Assembly (NCBI RefSeq): GCF_905147365.1
Contig: NC_056427.1
Coordinates: forward strand, 7,879,001-7,943,000
DNA length: 64,000 bases
Source: Aricia agestis
Lineage: Eukaryota > Arthropoda > Insecta > Lepidoptera > Lycaenidae
Reading direction: 5' to 3'
Shown here piece after piece: positions 9,893 to 20,645 of the stretch (within the stretch, counting starts at the first letter, position 1; every line of letters starts with the position of its first letter). The position numbers were made by a program, and so were the translations under genes. Under the pieces are notes generated by a model. That model was not told where the DNA came from, searched no databases, and was given only the letters and a program-made list of their open reading frames with translations.

Positions 9893-10160
9893 TTAACCGA
9901 CTTCCAAAAAGGAGGAGGTTATATTATTATGTTCGTGTGTTTATTTTTATTTCATTTTTTTGTATATGTTCAACGATCACTAATTCGCCGTTTGTGGACC
10001 GATTTTCAAGATTTTTTCGCTATTGTATAGGGTATAATCCGAATTTGGTACCATGTCCATAAAAGTAACGACTTGATGATGGGCCATGGGATCCATAAGT
10101 AATCGAGGGAATTCCTAGAAATTTATACTGAAAAATCCATTTACCTGGATAATATTGAGA
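9893..10160 (+). mobile_element. ACCGACTTCC repeat, copy 1
   Basis: Starts TTAACCGACTTCCAAAAAGG. Inner motifs ttgtggaccgattttcaaga and gatgggccatgggatccat are shared, inverted, with 56.8-57.5 kb. Isolated end fragments (gaagtcggtta) occur near 28640 and 31910, so the ends may be inverted repeats. Confidence 0.6.
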
Positions 10161-10387
10161 TTTCATATCTTCTCAAGTGAGTATTTCAATTAAAATGGAA
10201 TCATATTATAGTAATTTTGGATAAATAATGGAGTACTCCAAGTGAATCTTAGCAAAAAGTTAGATTTTGCACCAAAATATAACATGGTTCAATGAGTTTC
10301 TGAAATACTAGTAACATAGAATATCATTGACATGGTTCGAAGGCGGTGAACAGATCTCCGGCCTCTTTAGATACATGTTTGGAGGTT

Positions 10388-10485
10388 TCATGTCCCTTGT
10401 ATAGAGTTCACTGTGAAAGTGGCAGCACTGAAAGAATATTTTTTTGTGATTTGTATGGGCAAACCTCAGCGTCATGAATCTGGCC
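10388..10485. mobile_element. Partial CAGGGTG foldback MITE
   Basis: Only one arm remains: cttgtatagagttcactgtg, then aaagtggcagcactgaaag. Confidence 0.6.
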
Positions 10486-10955
10486 ATGTGTGTCAATAAA
10501 GCAACTCTTTCAAAGCCTCAAACCAATTTTTATTAATTGACTTTCTAATAGCATAAGTAGAGGAATTAAAAATGTCAATGTCATGTTGTTTACTCAAATC
10601 ATTCATGCAAGCGTGTTCTAACGAAGAAGGAATTCTTCCTATAATTAGAGTGGGAGAAAGGAATATAAAAGGGGTTGAAGGAGCATATTCTGGGTGAGCG
10701 TGAAGGGACTCAGGACTTAATTATGATCATGACAATTTTGATTGATTTAGAAATGTGCAAGTGTAATAATGATAATGATGATGATGAATAATTTCTCCGT
10801 AACCGCGTCTAATAAGATCTGACGTAACGCGACTATTTCTACGCGCCGGTTGGCGCCGAGTCAAATATACCACCGCGTTATACATGCTGCCCTGGTCGTA
10901 TATCAATGGTAAGATGAAACAGAGGTGCAAGATGCACGGTTTCCGTTGGCATTTG
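10486..10955. other. No recognised feature
   Basis: Contains a short GATGAT-rich run near 10770. No repeat family or coding region identified. Confidence 0.4.
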
Positions 10956-11140
10956 AGTGTCTAACATACTATGCCGAAGTTCCGCGGCGGATATTCCGCA
11001 TGATTGCGTCAATGTCAAACGCATACAATATATCGCGACGGAATTTCGGCTTGGTGTGTCACCGGTAATTTAAAATACATTGCAGGTGGAATCAAGCCGA
11101 ACTTCCGCCGCGGAAATTCGGCATAGTGTGTTTAGACACT
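10956..11140. mobile_element. TIR MITE (AGTGTCTAA ends), copy 1
   Basis: 185 bp with inverted ends: left agtgtctaacatactatgcc, right ggcatagtgtgtttagacac, each followed inward by ttccgcggcgg/ccgccgcgg. The second copy, opposite orientation, is at 33842-34156 and carries another MITE. Confidence 0.75.
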
Positions 11141-11383
11141 AAATAATCCTTAGACCTTATTACTTAAACTAATATTATAAATGCGGGTTTGACATAAGTC
11201 ACCGCTAAATGACATTTCGCTTGCGAAGACTATTAATGTCAAATCCCATACATTTTGCGAACGAATTTCGTCAACGTTTTCAACGAAAGGGACTTTGGCT
11301 ACGGCCTCTGCATCTTTTTTGGGTACCTAAAAATTAAGAACGAAGCTTATGGTATGGCCATGGGCGTACCTAGGCCTTGTACC

Positions 11384-11513
11384 ATGAAACTGTTTTGAGA
11401 CTCAAACAGTTGGACGAGAATGCCGCGTTTTACTCTAACAAACGTGAAATGACGTTGTTAGAGCAGGACGCGGTATTCTCGTCCGATTGTTTGAGTTTCA
11501 AAATAGTTTCGTA
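11384..11513. repeat. Long foldback repeat (~130 bp)
   Basis: Left arm gaaactgttttgagactcaa continuing through ggacgagaatgccgcg is mirrored with few changes by the right arm (cgcggtattctcgtcc, then gtttcaaaatagtttcg). The two arms meet almost without a loop, around aacgtgaaatgacgtt. Confidence 0.7.
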
Positions 11514-11553
11514 GTAGACCTCACGTAAAAAAGGCATGATTGAACATGAATTC

Positions 11554-11716
11554 TATGAGATTAAATTGTCAACTTGCGGCTCGTGCCGACTGGACGTCAA
11601 AAAAAGAAGGCTGCTATCATGTACCACACGTCTCTTTTTACCACGCAGTGTTACTGATAGTGACATCTCTCTTGCTCAGGCCTTTGCTTCTCTATTCCGC
11701 TAGGTATATTAATTTT
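11554..11716 (-). mobile_element. CCTAGCGGAATAGAG MITE, copy 1
   Basis: Inverted counterpart of 33652-33841: tcaggcctttgcttctctat, then tccgctaggtatattaattt. One end is diverged. Confidence 0.6.
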
Positions 11717-11783
11717 ATGGTTTGACGTCACGCAACCAAACTACTTAGGTCCCCGATTTGCATAGGAATCAACCTCTCTGATC
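11717..11783 (-). mobile_element. Fragment of the GAAGTTGATTCCTATGCA MITE
   Basis: Shares caaccaaactacttaggtcc and gatttgcataggaatcaac with the complete copy at 14063-14207. Confidence 0.6.
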
Positions 11784-11810
11784 GCACTTGGTACTACTCT
11801 AGTAGGTATG

Positions 11811-11835
11811 CATCTTTCTCTCTCTCTCTCTTTAT
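11811..11835 (+). repeat. (TC)n microsatellite
   Basis: Imperfect run of CT dinucleotides. Confidence 0.8.
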
Positions 11836-11895
11836 CTTTTTAGCTCTCTTTCTCTTTTTATTTGATTCAAAAGAAAATTGTAATAAAATGCACTA

Positions 11896-12020
11896 AGCAG
11901 TGTATCCTTAGTAATATAGTCGTCTGTATGTCTGTAACTCTTGACTTGATGGAGATATTTTGAGCCCCGGTAAAGGACATAGGATATTTTTTATGCCGGA
12001 AAAATATAAATTCCCTCTCC
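11896..12020 (+). mobile_element. Helitron-like repeat fragment
   Basis: Shares gagccccggtaaaggacata and the kin of tatcccggaaaaat with the ATAAATGCG family. Confidence 0.55.
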
Positions 12021-12058
12021 AAGCTGTTAAGGCTTAACTTGATAAAAATACACAAGCA

Positions 12059-12186
12059 TAATAATAATAATAAATAATAGCTCCCACACCGGTTTCGGTG
12101 ACGGTGGCCGGTTTCATTGAAAACAGGCCAGCTACGCAGGAGTCATTTTATAGTGCCCAAGTGTGTGCGCTGTACACAAGAGCACA
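12059..12186 (-). mobile_element. tSINE1, 5'-truncated copy
   Basis: (ATT)n tail and the 3' part of the body only: ctcccacaccggtttcggtg through gtgtgtgcgctgtacacaag. Confidence 0.8.
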
Positions 12187-12427
12187 AGCATAATAACCCC
12201 CTTTCTAACGCAGTTGGATGCTGTTCTACCAGAACAACATAACAGTTATAGAGATTTGAAACAAAGCATTCGCAATTTTCATAATAGCTTTTAGGCTGTT
12301 GCTCAGTTTTGGTACATTTAGCAATTTCCAGTGTTGCCAACTTAGATTTGCCCATTTTAGGGGAAAATTCAGGTGAGATGAAATATTTTCTGGGCATTTG
12401 TTTTAAGTATTTGATTAAAATTTACAA

Positions 12428-12838
12428 TACAAGATGACGCCCGCAACTCCGTTGCGCCAAAATTAGTTTTTTGCTGGGAACCGTACAGTTTTTCACAGCA
12501 AAAACTGCGGGGCTAAAATGGTCCCATTTAGCAATTCCTCTCAATAAATTCAGCAAATGAATTGTGAAAACTGTTAAACTGACAAATGTCAAATCAGTAC
12601 AAAAATACAGAAATGAATTGCAAGCAAAGTTGCATTTTGCGATTTTAGAAAATTGAATTAGGTATATTATGATTCATATCATGATTCTTCAAAGCGACCA
12701 TTTTAGCCCCGCTGTTCTATTTCCTTTTCCGTCACTCAATGTATCTACACATAAAATTTCATCTAAATTGCTTCAGCCGTTTAATAGTGAAGAGGTCACA
12801 GATTGACACACTTTTGAATTTATATTTTATTAGTAAGG
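12428..12838 (-). mobile_element. Helitron-like repeat split by a MITE
   Basis: Left part (gcccgcaactccgttgcgcc, gggaaccgtacagtttttc) and right part (ccttttccgtcactcaatg through ttatattttattagtaag) flank the CAGCGGGG MITE at 12505-12714. Confidence 0.7.
12505..12714. mobile_element. CAGCGGGG MITE, copy 2
   Basis: Opposite orientation to copy 1. The left end is mutated (CTGCGGGG), the right end gaccattttagcccc is intact apart from one base. Confidence 0.75.
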
Positions 12839-13139
12839 ATTTGAGGAGTTTTTATTTAAATTGGGGGTAAATATTTTAAAGAGTTAGCAACACCGCGCTT
12901 AAGGGTGTTTTAAGGGTGGTAATTGTTATAATCCAGGTGCGATGTTTATTGCGATAATAACACTTATTTATACACAGCTAAAGGATTATAATTGCGTGCT
13001 TGTAATAAGTAGGGTGACAATATTATAGGAACAAGGAAAGACTTAATGATAATTGCTATTAGAAGTAATAAAAAGATAATTTTGAGGTGCTAATTTTCTT
13101 AAGAATTTAATTTTATTCAAAGACAAAATATAATGGGGA
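12839..13139. other. No recognised feature
   Basis: AT-rich single-copy-looking sequence without coding signal. Confidence 0.4.
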
Positions 13140-13330
13140 ACATTGGTTGTATAAAGTTTGTTTGTCTGACTGTTTACGCTTAACAGTTGAACTGATTTAG
13201 ACGAAATTTGGTATAGGAATGGTTTGAGAGCCGGGTAAGGACTTATTTTGATAGTTTTTGTAGCGGAAAAAATACAATTTTAGCACAATAAATGAATATC
13301 GGTACAACGGAGCCGACGTCAAGCGAATAT
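13140..13330 (+). mobile_element. Diverged Helitron-like repeat
   Basis: gtttgtttgtctgactgttt, then ttagacgaaatttggtatag, then a remnant of the end region. Old copy. Confidence 0.5.
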
Positions 13331-13670
13331 TAATTACTTAACTGTAATTTAAGGAACATTTTGACATAAGCTCCATAAATTATCTAACAAAATCTTTATT
13401 AAATTGAATTTTAATCATCATTAGCTGGCTCTGAATGCGGCCGTTACTCTACAATGAACATAAATGGTCCTTACTCAATGTCCTCACTTTTTCCCAAATT
13501 ATGCTCACCCTACATAAAGCGTCACATAATTAAAGTGTCTGCTATTTATAATCGAGATAATTACAAATGTGTACGCGCCCTAAATCGCGAGTGTGCGCGC
13601 GCCCTTATTTAATTAAGTCGTGAATTTTATTGAGACAGATTATATTTATTGAAAGTGTATGCTGCTGAAT
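13331..13670. other. Old repeat shared with 53.2 kb
   Basis: The text cattttgacataagc...ccata followed by ctttattaaatt recurs at 53218-53265 with substitutions, so part of this stretch is an old unnamed repeat. The rest is featureless. Confidence 0.4.
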
Positions 13671-13674
13671 TAAT

Positions 13675-13840
13675 CGTGTGAACAGTACATTCTTCAGGGA
13701 TATAAACTATTTTTAACCTTTCTCTGGAGTCTTCGTACTAAAATGGAAATTGGTTCGGCGGTTTTAGCGAGGAGGAATAACAAACAAAAGAAAGACAAAC
13801 TGACACAAATTCTCTTCGTTTATCCCACAGTAACCAGCTT
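13675..13840 (-). mobile_element. Diverged Helitron-like repeat
   Basis: cagtacattcttcagggata, aattggttcggcggttttag and gacaaactgacac in the inverted family order. Confidence 0.5.
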
Positions 13841-13841
13841 T

Positions 13842-14054
13842 GTCCACACTGTGCTTTTTTCTGTTCGTCAAGGGCATGCGCTATAGCGCAGTCAACAGCG
13901 AACGGAGGCATGCCCGCGACGCATGTCTGGTCGTATCAAAAAAACAAAAATGACGTTGGCGTTGCGTTCGTTGACGTATTCAATTATTGAATGCACCAAA
14001 ACGAAAGTTTAATGAAACATGACGAAAATTGAAGACGAAAGCGCATAGTGTGAA
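13842..14054. mobile_element. TIR MITE (GTCCACACTGTGC ends)
   Basis: Left GTCCACACTGTGC and right GCGCATAGTGTGAAC are inverted. An inner arm gtcaagggcatgcg/catgcccgcgacgcatg is rich in CG. Single copy in the window. Confidence 0.55.
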
Positions 14055-14062
14055 CTATCAGA

Positions 14063-14207
14063 GAAGTTGATTCCTATGCAAATCGGGGACCTAAGTAGTT
14101 TGGTTGCGTTACGTCAAACCCAGCAGCAGTGACAGATCACAATTAACATTGAATTGACATATTCGACCAAATAACGTTAGTCTGTCAATTGCATAGGAAT
14201 CAACTTC
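14063..14207. mobile_element. GAAGTTGATTCCTATGCA MITE, complete copy
   Basis: 145 bp bounded by GAAGTTGATTCCTATGCAA and TTGCATAGGAATCAACTTC, perfect 19-bp inverted repeats. A fragment is at 11717. Confidence 0.75.
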
Positions 14208-14256
14208 CTCGATGGTACATAAATATTCAAACTATTCATATTTCAACGAAAAAAAC

Positions 14257-14631
14257 TAATAATAATAATAATAATAATACTCCCCCACACCGGTTTCGGT
14301 GACGGTGGCCGGTTTCATTGAAACCAGACCAGGTACGCAGGAGTAATTTTATAGTGCCCAAGTGTGTGCGCAGTACACAAGAGCACTCTCTATTCCTTTA
14401 CTCTCATAACCCAGTGGGACGGAAGACCGACACGACTGGCGAGAGATCAGGCGCAGGACCGACTTTTTACATGCCCATCCGACGCATGGATCATCTTACT
14501 TGTCAGACAATCAGGTGATCAGCCTGCATTGTCCTAACCAAACTTGGAAATAACATGTTTCCAACGCGGGATTCGAACCCACGACCTCCGGAGTCGAGAG
14601 CGACGCTCTAACCACTAGACCACGGAGGCGT
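14257..14631 (-). mobile_element. tSINE1, full-length copy
   Basis: On the minus strand it begins with a tRNA-like head: A box tggtctagtgg (14612-14622) and B box ggttcgaatcc (14569-14579), the internal RNA polymerase III promoter. A ~270-bp body and an (ATT)n tail follow. The head has no matching acceptor stem, so it is a SINE and not a tRNA gene. A 66-codon frame recurs in every copy as a shadow of the body. Confidence 0.9.
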
Positions 14632-14827
14632 AACGACAAAAACTATCATAATATTGTCGCTTGTGATTGAAAGTATTTTTAAATACCAAAAATCTAATTT
14701 TCGTGAAGGGGCAGCAAAGATCTACTTACAATGTACACATTAGACAAGGAAAGTGACGAATTTTCATATTAATTATGTAAGTAAAGGTTATTTGAATCAC
14801 GTGCAAGAAAAACCTTAAAAACCTTAA

Positions 14828-15301
14828 GAGGATACACCAGGGGCTAGAGAAATGAAAAAAAAGTACGTGTAATATCTATAGCTGTCTCTCTTACCTCAAG
14901 CCTATACCGCAGAACGCGATAGAGACAACTGCAGAAAATCCAGAAAATCAACGATTCGTTGTCCCCTGATTCCTTCTCCAAAACTTAACCGATTTAAGTA
15001 CTTTTTTCATCAAAGATTAAAAAAAGGCTTGAGCTGTGTTCCTATGTTTTGCTTTTTTTTGTATAATCTAGCCAAATCTGTTTTCTAGACGTTTAAACAC
15101 AGCGGAAAATCTGGCCATTTTTTTGGGTTTTTGAACGTTCATATCTTATTTAATAATTAAATTATGAAAAAAAAGAAAACATATTGACATTGTATTAGTG
15201 GCCGTAGATATTCAGGAAAAAAATTATAACTCTACTAGCATTATCCAGGGAGGAAACAGGGGACAACGTTTGTATGGAAAAAAGGGCGGTGTGGACTCCT
15301 C
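14828..15301. mobile_element. TTAA-target MITE, copy 2
   Basis: 474 bp, flanked by TTAA (14824-14827, 15302-15305). About 95% like copy 1 by eye. Confidence 0.85.
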
Positions 15302-15389
15302 TTAAAGTATCTTAAAAACCTGAGCTGATAGAGGGAAAATTTCTTAGAAACATGTGACCGGGGCACAGGGTTCTTACAGGGACAGCTTT

Positions 15390-15627
15390 TAGTTTTCAGG
15401 CACCAAATTTACTGTTGACCTGTGTGATTTATTATTAATAGTATCTTAGTTCTGTGTTAAATTGATTATTTAATTATTTTAGTTAAGTAGGTACTAATTA
15501 TGCTTGAATAATATGATTAACTTGTACCTTAGCTAATGTTGTGTCACCTATATTGTGTTGTTTTTTAACTTTAATGTTCAATACATGTATGTACTGCTGG
15601 TGTCCTTTTTGAATAAATAAATAAATA
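15390..15627 (+). mobile_element. LINE 3' UTR-like fragment with (AAAT)n tail
   Basis: Ends ggtgtcctttttgaataaat and further AAAT units. The shape is that of a LINE 3' end. No coding part. Confidence 0.5.
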
Positions 15628-15961
15628 AACCTTCAGGACCGTACGTTTTGGCGTAATTTTTTCCCGTCTGTCTGTCAAAATTACATTTGAATCAACAAAT
15701 CTTTACTATTTTCTTTACATACAATAAAAATGTAAGCAAAAATTCTCCTGAAAGGCAGAAAAAATGGGATAATAAAGGAATTTAACATAACAACAGGAAT
15801 AAGACATAGAGGATATATTTTGACGTTCCACCCCTTTTCACCCCTTGCCGAATTTCGGCATTAACATACGGATCACGCTTGGCCGCGCACGAGCACCTGC
15901 TAGTGTCTTATGCGGTCCTGGTACAAGTTAAGAGCGATTTGAGGGTTTTTAAAATAAAAAA
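15628..15961. other. No recognised feature
   Basis: Remnants resembling the end region of Helitron repeats (ccgtacgttttggcg), otherwise unassigned. Confidence 0.35.
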
Positions 15962-15963
15962 TA

Positions 15964-16234
15964 CAGGTGAATAACAAAATTCAGTGATAATACTTTAGGG
16001 TGTGTATGTGTTCCTTGTAGAGAGTTCACTGTGAAAATAGCAGCGCTGAAAGACCAAATTTTTTTCACTTTTGTATGGGGAAACTCATGATGCAGGACTC
16101 AGGAGTGCTTGCCCATACAAAAGTGAAAAAAATGTTTGGTCTTTCTTTTGCGCTGTCACTTTCACATGAGTGTACTCTTTACAAGGAACACGTACACACC
16201 CTAAAGTATTTTCACTTAGTTTTGTTAAACCCTG
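15964..16234. mobile_element. CAGGGTG foldback MITE, copy 1
   Basis: Long inverted arms (gtgttccttgtagagagttc; tttgtatggg) with TA at both borders. The arms make up most of the 271 bp. Confidence 0.85.
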
Positions 16235-16249
16235 TATATAACAAAACAC

Positions 16250-16490
16250 GTGTGGCACTCGTGGACTGCCGCGGTACAGCTGCATAGCATTTTTTATCAA
16301 CTTATGCAATTATCATTCGCATACGTCTAGTCGCACGTACACAAATACCGTCTGCTGAACTGACACGACGTTGGACGATGCACGGCAGTCGGCAATGTCG
16401 AACCGCTGTGCCGGTCGGAGTGCAGGGGGAGCGTTAGGTTTATTTTCGTTACGGAATTTCTTGATTCGGTCGCCGGGCGTTTTGAGCGTT
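16250..16490 (-). repeat. Unclassified interspersed repeat, copy 1
   Basis: Marked by ggcactcgtggactgccgcg, atcaacttatgcaattat, gcatacgtctagtcg and ttacggaatttcttgattcg. Four more diverged copies: 29030-29260, 38985-39190, 40362-40582, 48500-48655. Confidence 0.65.
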
Positions 16491-16907
16491 CATATTAGGG
16501 GTCCATGAACGTAGCAGAGTTATTAAAACTGTAATGATACCTAAATATTCCTTCTAATATAGATTTATTAGTTTTAATCACAATCAAATTTCAACTTTAT
16601 CACCTGCGCATAAAGTTGCTAATTAATAGCACGTAATATTAATGAAAAACCAATTAAATTTGAATCTTCTCACCTTGTGATAAGGTGCATAATATCGGAA
16701 TTGTATTAATTTTGAATAATTTGCGCCAAATTGGCAACAGTCATTAGTAATGATTGATTAGATCAATTTAATGATTCTGCGTTTGTAATGAAAATTCAAA
16801 AGGCCGGAAACGCACTTGGGGTTCCTCTGTTGAGCAATTAACTAGGTCATCAAAGGTTTTTAAGAAACTCACCTGTAACTTCTAGGTAGCACTTTGGTAT
16901 TTGCATC
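16491..16907. other. No recognised feature
   Basis: AT-rich, no frame, no repeat identified. Confidence 0.4.
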
Positions 16908-17154
16908 AGGCTATTCTGCTCGTTTCAAGGTCAATAATGACAATTACAACTTTTGTCTACTGGGACATCATAAAATCCAAAAAGTGACTTTCTGATCTTT
17001 GCCGCAAGCGACCGCGAGCGACAAAAATTTCAAACAAAATGACACTTTATGATGTTGGTTATAAGGTTTCATTTTCTACCGCATTGGTCTAGCGATTGCC
17101 GCCGCTGCTTTGTAATGGATGGCGAGCAAAATGAACGCAATGAAGCCTAGGTTT

Positions 17155-18252
17155 AGGGGTTCCCAAACTTTTTCAGCCTGCGGCGCAGTTACACGTCACA
17201 ATGTTTTGTCACGGCACCCTGCTCTACCTAGCTTTTAGAAAAACATACATAAATAAACACCTTTAGCGATCAACTGATCATAGTTAGGTTAACCTTCAAG
17301 CGGTCGCGCGGCGTCGAATCGACTCCTCTCAATACATTTTCGTTAATATTATCGACATTTCTCGTTGAATCTGTATCATTCTCTCAGTAGCTTTTCATAA
17401 TTTATCTATCTACAAAATAAATAGCTTACACTTACTTTCCGCACCCCCTTTGCAGCAAGAACCTCAATTGTTTTGGTCTCGGCGCCGGCGTCGAGAAGAC
17501 TCCGCGCGCCTCTCTTATAATTTTGTATGTAGTTTTCATATAATTGAGGCAAATTATATGTTTATTTATAAATCTAAGTCGTCGTTGACCAATAACACCG
17601 AGTGTTATTGCTAGATGAAGAAAAAAATGGAACTAGGATAAGAAAATTCCGATCACTTTTTCTGCCTCTGTTCACACAAGATACTTTGGATCACCTTATT
17701 GTGTAATTAAGTTTTTACTAAAAATACATTTAATTTTCTGGGTGACTGGGGGTGTTTACTTTTAAAAATAGTAATAATTAAATTTATGAAATAATAAATA
17801 ATGTTGAATGAAAAGTGTTTTGTTTTCCAAATTCACCTACGACGTCTTTTAGGTTACGCGCGAGTCGCGACCTACTACCGTACTGCCGTTACAAAATAGC
17901 GCGCGCTCGCTTGAAGGTTAATAAGGTACACGAGGCAAATAATAATAAACAAATAATATTTAATCATCTACCTGCTATTCAATATTATAATTTTATTTTA
18001 TCAGGGGCGAGCGAAGCGAGCCCTAGTATATCCCATAATGTTTACATTTTGTAATACACTTTACGTAAAAACTATCACGCCTATTGATTTGTGCTTTAAC
18101 TTAGTAATTTTTATTTATATGTAGATGTGATATCATCAGTCAGTCAAGGTGTGATGACGCGAGCCCTCACAAAGCTCGGTTTTAGCTAGTAATATTTGTT
18201 GTGTTTTGCGCACCAGGGCGCCGTGCCGCGGCGCACACTTTGGGAACCCCTG
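17155..18252. mobile_element. hAT-type element, GGGGTTCCCAAACTTTTT ends
   Basis: Left aggggttcccaaacttttt, right actttgggaacccctg, inverted. Ends of this kind are typical of hAT. The flanks (CCTAGGTT and CTGTAGGT) match only partly, so the 8-bp duplication has decayed. No transposase frame survives. It carries a Helitron. Confidence 0.65.
17998..18190 (-). mobile_element. Helitron, AGGGC hairpin type, copy 2
   Basis: Hairpin gggcgagcgaagcgagccc at the left (its 3' end), tcacaaagctcggttttag at the right. Inserted in the hAT-type element. Confidence 0.65.
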
Positions 18253-18335
18253 GACTGTAGGTCATAAATTAGCTTTTTTTTTTATTTTTTTGTTGGTTGC
18301 GGCTTCTTGCGACAAGGATCGGAAAGCCATTTTTG

Positions 18336-18591
18336 TTGATGTTACCATCCTTAGGAAACTCACTTTGAGCTATTTGCACCAAGAAACGCTCCGTTTGTCG
18401 TATCCGATAGAAATTGCTCGTTTGCAACCGAAAACTCGGTTTTCAACACTGATATTGTCCGAACGCTGCCAGTATAAATAGTTGCTATTCTATTTTGGTG
18501 GAATTTATAACTCGTCTAACCTATATACGCCCACGGTGAGCCTTGATTCTGGTTAGGTCATATCCGTAATTTCAGGGTCAGAAGTAGATAT
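18336..18591. other. No recognised feature
   Basis: No coding or repeat signal. Confidence 0.35.
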
Positions 18592-18733
18592 AGTGCAGTA
18601 TTTCCGGATAGAACGAACTGCAAACCTTGAAGAAGAGAGCGATTCCCTCAAAAGGCCGGCCGGTCCATGGGCGACGATAGTTGCTTTCCATCAGCCGACC
18701 CGTTTGCTCGTTTGCCCCCTTAATTTTATATAC
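18592..18733 (+). mobile_element. Jockey/CR1-type LINE, extreme 3' end
   Basis: Matches the end of the LINE at 51.5-51.7 kb: cagtatttccggatagaacg, then ctgcaaaccttgaagaagag, then the 3' UTR shared with SL. Confidence 0.75.
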
Positions 18734-18812
18734 AGAAATTATAATGAGTAAAATGGTGTTTGTCTAAGTTGGATGGACCAGTACAAGTCCCCTCTATAAA
18801 TGAGCATATTAT

Positions 18813-19081
18813 TATAATAATAATAATACCCAATACACCGGTTTTGATGATGGTGGCCGGTTTTATTGAAACCAGGTCAGTTACCCAGGAGTAATTTTAT
18901 GGTGTCCAAGTGTGTGCACAGTACACAAGAGCACTCTCTATTTCTTTACTCTCATAACCCAGTGGGACGGAAGACCGACACGACCGGCGAGAGATCAGGC
19001 ACAGGACCGACTTTTTACATGCCCATCCGACGCATGGATCATCTTACTTGTCAGACAATCAGATAATACGCCTGCTTGGTT
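18813..19081 (-). mobile_element. tSINE1, diverged and headless
   Basis: Body complete from the (ATT)n tail to tcagacaatca, then similarity is lost before the tRNA head. Confidence 0.8.
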
Positions 19082-19127
19082 ACACAAAACTCTAATAGGT
19101 GTCAGGAATCAGAATGCAATATATTGA

Positions 19128-19268
19128 AGGGCTGTTTCACCACGTTCTGATAAGTGCCGAATAGGCTATCCACCACTTAACTTGACAAAATATGAAGTAT
19201 AGAGAATCTGCAAAAAAGTTGTGAATCGCCTATTCGGCACTTTATCAGAAAGTGGTGAAACAGGCCCT
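19128..19268. mobile_element. PIF/Harbinger-type MITE, copy 2
   Basis: gggctgtttcaccacg and gtggtgaaacaggccct are inverted. The 3-bp flanks look like TGA, not the usual TWA. Confidence 0.7.
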
Positions 19269-19396
19269 GAACCTATCAAATCACTGAAAGTTGCTGACAA
19301 ACTTTCATGAAGTAGACCAAAGTTTCCAGCACTGAGCAGGCTGATGATGATTAACTACTGCTAAGAACACTCGATCATGTCAGCTTTCAAACGAAA

Positions 19397-19554
19397 CTCG
19401 GCCAAGTGCGAGTTGGACTCGCGCTCAAAGGGTTCCTTGAACCTCTCTTTAGCTATTATCGTTCTTGTGATACAGCCTAGTGACAGACAGACGGACAAGC
19501 ATCAAAGTCTTAGTAATAGGTTCCCGTTTTTACTCTTTGGGAACCCTAAAAAGA
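19397..19554 (-). mobile_element. GGCCGA repeat, copy 2 (internal deletion)
   Basis: tcggccaagtgcgagttgg at one end, tttgggaaccctaaaaag at the other. Confidence 0.7.
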
Positions 19555-19854
19555 TCTAAACTCGTCCGCTGAATTCTTCGATGCCACGGACAGACAGACA
19601 GACAGACCGACAGACGGAGTCAAACTTTTCACCCCTCTTTTTCATCAGCATAACACCAAATTAAAGTACCAGGCGCGCAGAAAATTACAGGAGCATTGTT
19701 GTGATCTCTCCCGTTAACACCTGTTCACATTAAAAGGGCTGAAACCGTTAATCCCCGCCGCTTTAATAGACGTCAACTGTGATGGATCTCCTTGGATATT
19801 ATGCTGCCTTGGTGAGAGATGGTGCTGAGAATCTTGCCTTAAAATAACTTAATA
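19555..19854. other. Unassigned, with a (CAGA)n run
   Basis: cagacagacagacagaccga near 19593 may be a Helitron-repeat remnant. Nothing else recognised. Confidence 0.35.
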
Positions 19855-20228
19855 TACGAAAGTGTGTCTGTCTGTCCATTTCACGATAATGAAGCGATTT
19901 TGATGGAATTTAGTACGTAGACAGAGAGCGGAGTAGGACATAGGATTTTATGGTCCCCCAAAAAAAGGGTCCCCGTGTGATAAACAAATTTTAGCGCAAC
20001 GAATATGTGGGTGTCTTTTTTGCGCCATAATTCGTTTATCGTTTGGAACCGTAAATTTTTCCGAAATAAACATTATCCTATATCCTTTCCCGGCACTCAA
20101 AGTATCTCCATGCGCATCAAAATTGGTTCAGCGGTTTGGGCGTAACTCTGTTACTTCATCACTCGGCACGCCCAAACCGCTGTTACCGTAATAGACAGAC
20201 AGACACACTTTCGTATTTATATATTAAT
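19855..20228. mobile_element. Two Helitron-like repeats, tail to tail
   Basis: Plus-strand copy about 19855-20003 (cgaaagtgtgtctgtctgtc) meets a minus-strand copy about 20010-20228 (aattcgtttatcgtttggaa, tttgggcgtaactctgttac). Confidence 0.65.
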
Positions 20229-20229
20229 A

Positions 20230-20545
20230 CTAGCTGTCCCGGCAAACGTTTCTTTGACCTATAAAGTATTTCGCTCGTATTATTTTATTGAAGTGACTAA
20301 ATAAGTATGTCACCATGGCAACGTCCATCGCTATCCCGTCGCACAAACAATACTCGCCGTCAGTCTCGAGTTGTAATAATTTACTATAATTTTTTCAACA
20401 AATGCACTTATCAATATAAAAAGTACCCAGTAGCCGATTCTCAGACCCACTGATTATGCATATATAAAATTTGGTTAAAATCAGTAAAGCCGTTTCGGAG
20501 GAGTACGCGGCCTAAAATTGTGACACGAGAATTTTATATATAAGA
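20230..20545 (-). mobile_element. Helitron, GGCAAA hairpin type, copy 2
   Basis: CTAG at 20230-20233 is its 3' terminus, then gctgtcccggcaaacg. Body collinear with 3369-3686. The hairpin arm is eroded. Confidence 0.7.
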
Positions 20546-20645
20546 TATCCGACAATCTGTACATTTTGTGGTACACTTGACGCAAAACTATCACGCCTAT
20601 TGATTTGTGCTTTAAGTTTTAACATAGTAATTTTTATTTATATGT

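Larger units (their letters stand above)
16981..18335. mobile_element. AAGGTGGCTTTC TIR element, copy 2 (interrupted)
   Basis: Left end aaagtgactttctgatcttt and right end ggatcggaaagccattttt match copy 1 at 9.1 kb in opposite orientation. The middle is displaced by the 1.1-kb hAT-type element. Confidence 0.65.

Noticed and set aside
14318..14518. A 66-residue open frame found again at 18866, 20693 and 31582 (MKPDQVRRSNFIV...)
   Set aside because: It is the tSINE1 body read on its opposite strand. Recurrence follows copy number of the SINE; there is no sign of a protein family.
14560..14631. tRNA gene (also at 20.95, 25.8, 37.15 and 46.3 kb)
   Set aside because: A and B boxes are present, but the acceptor stems do not pair and each is joined to a repeated body and tail: tRNA-derived SINEs.
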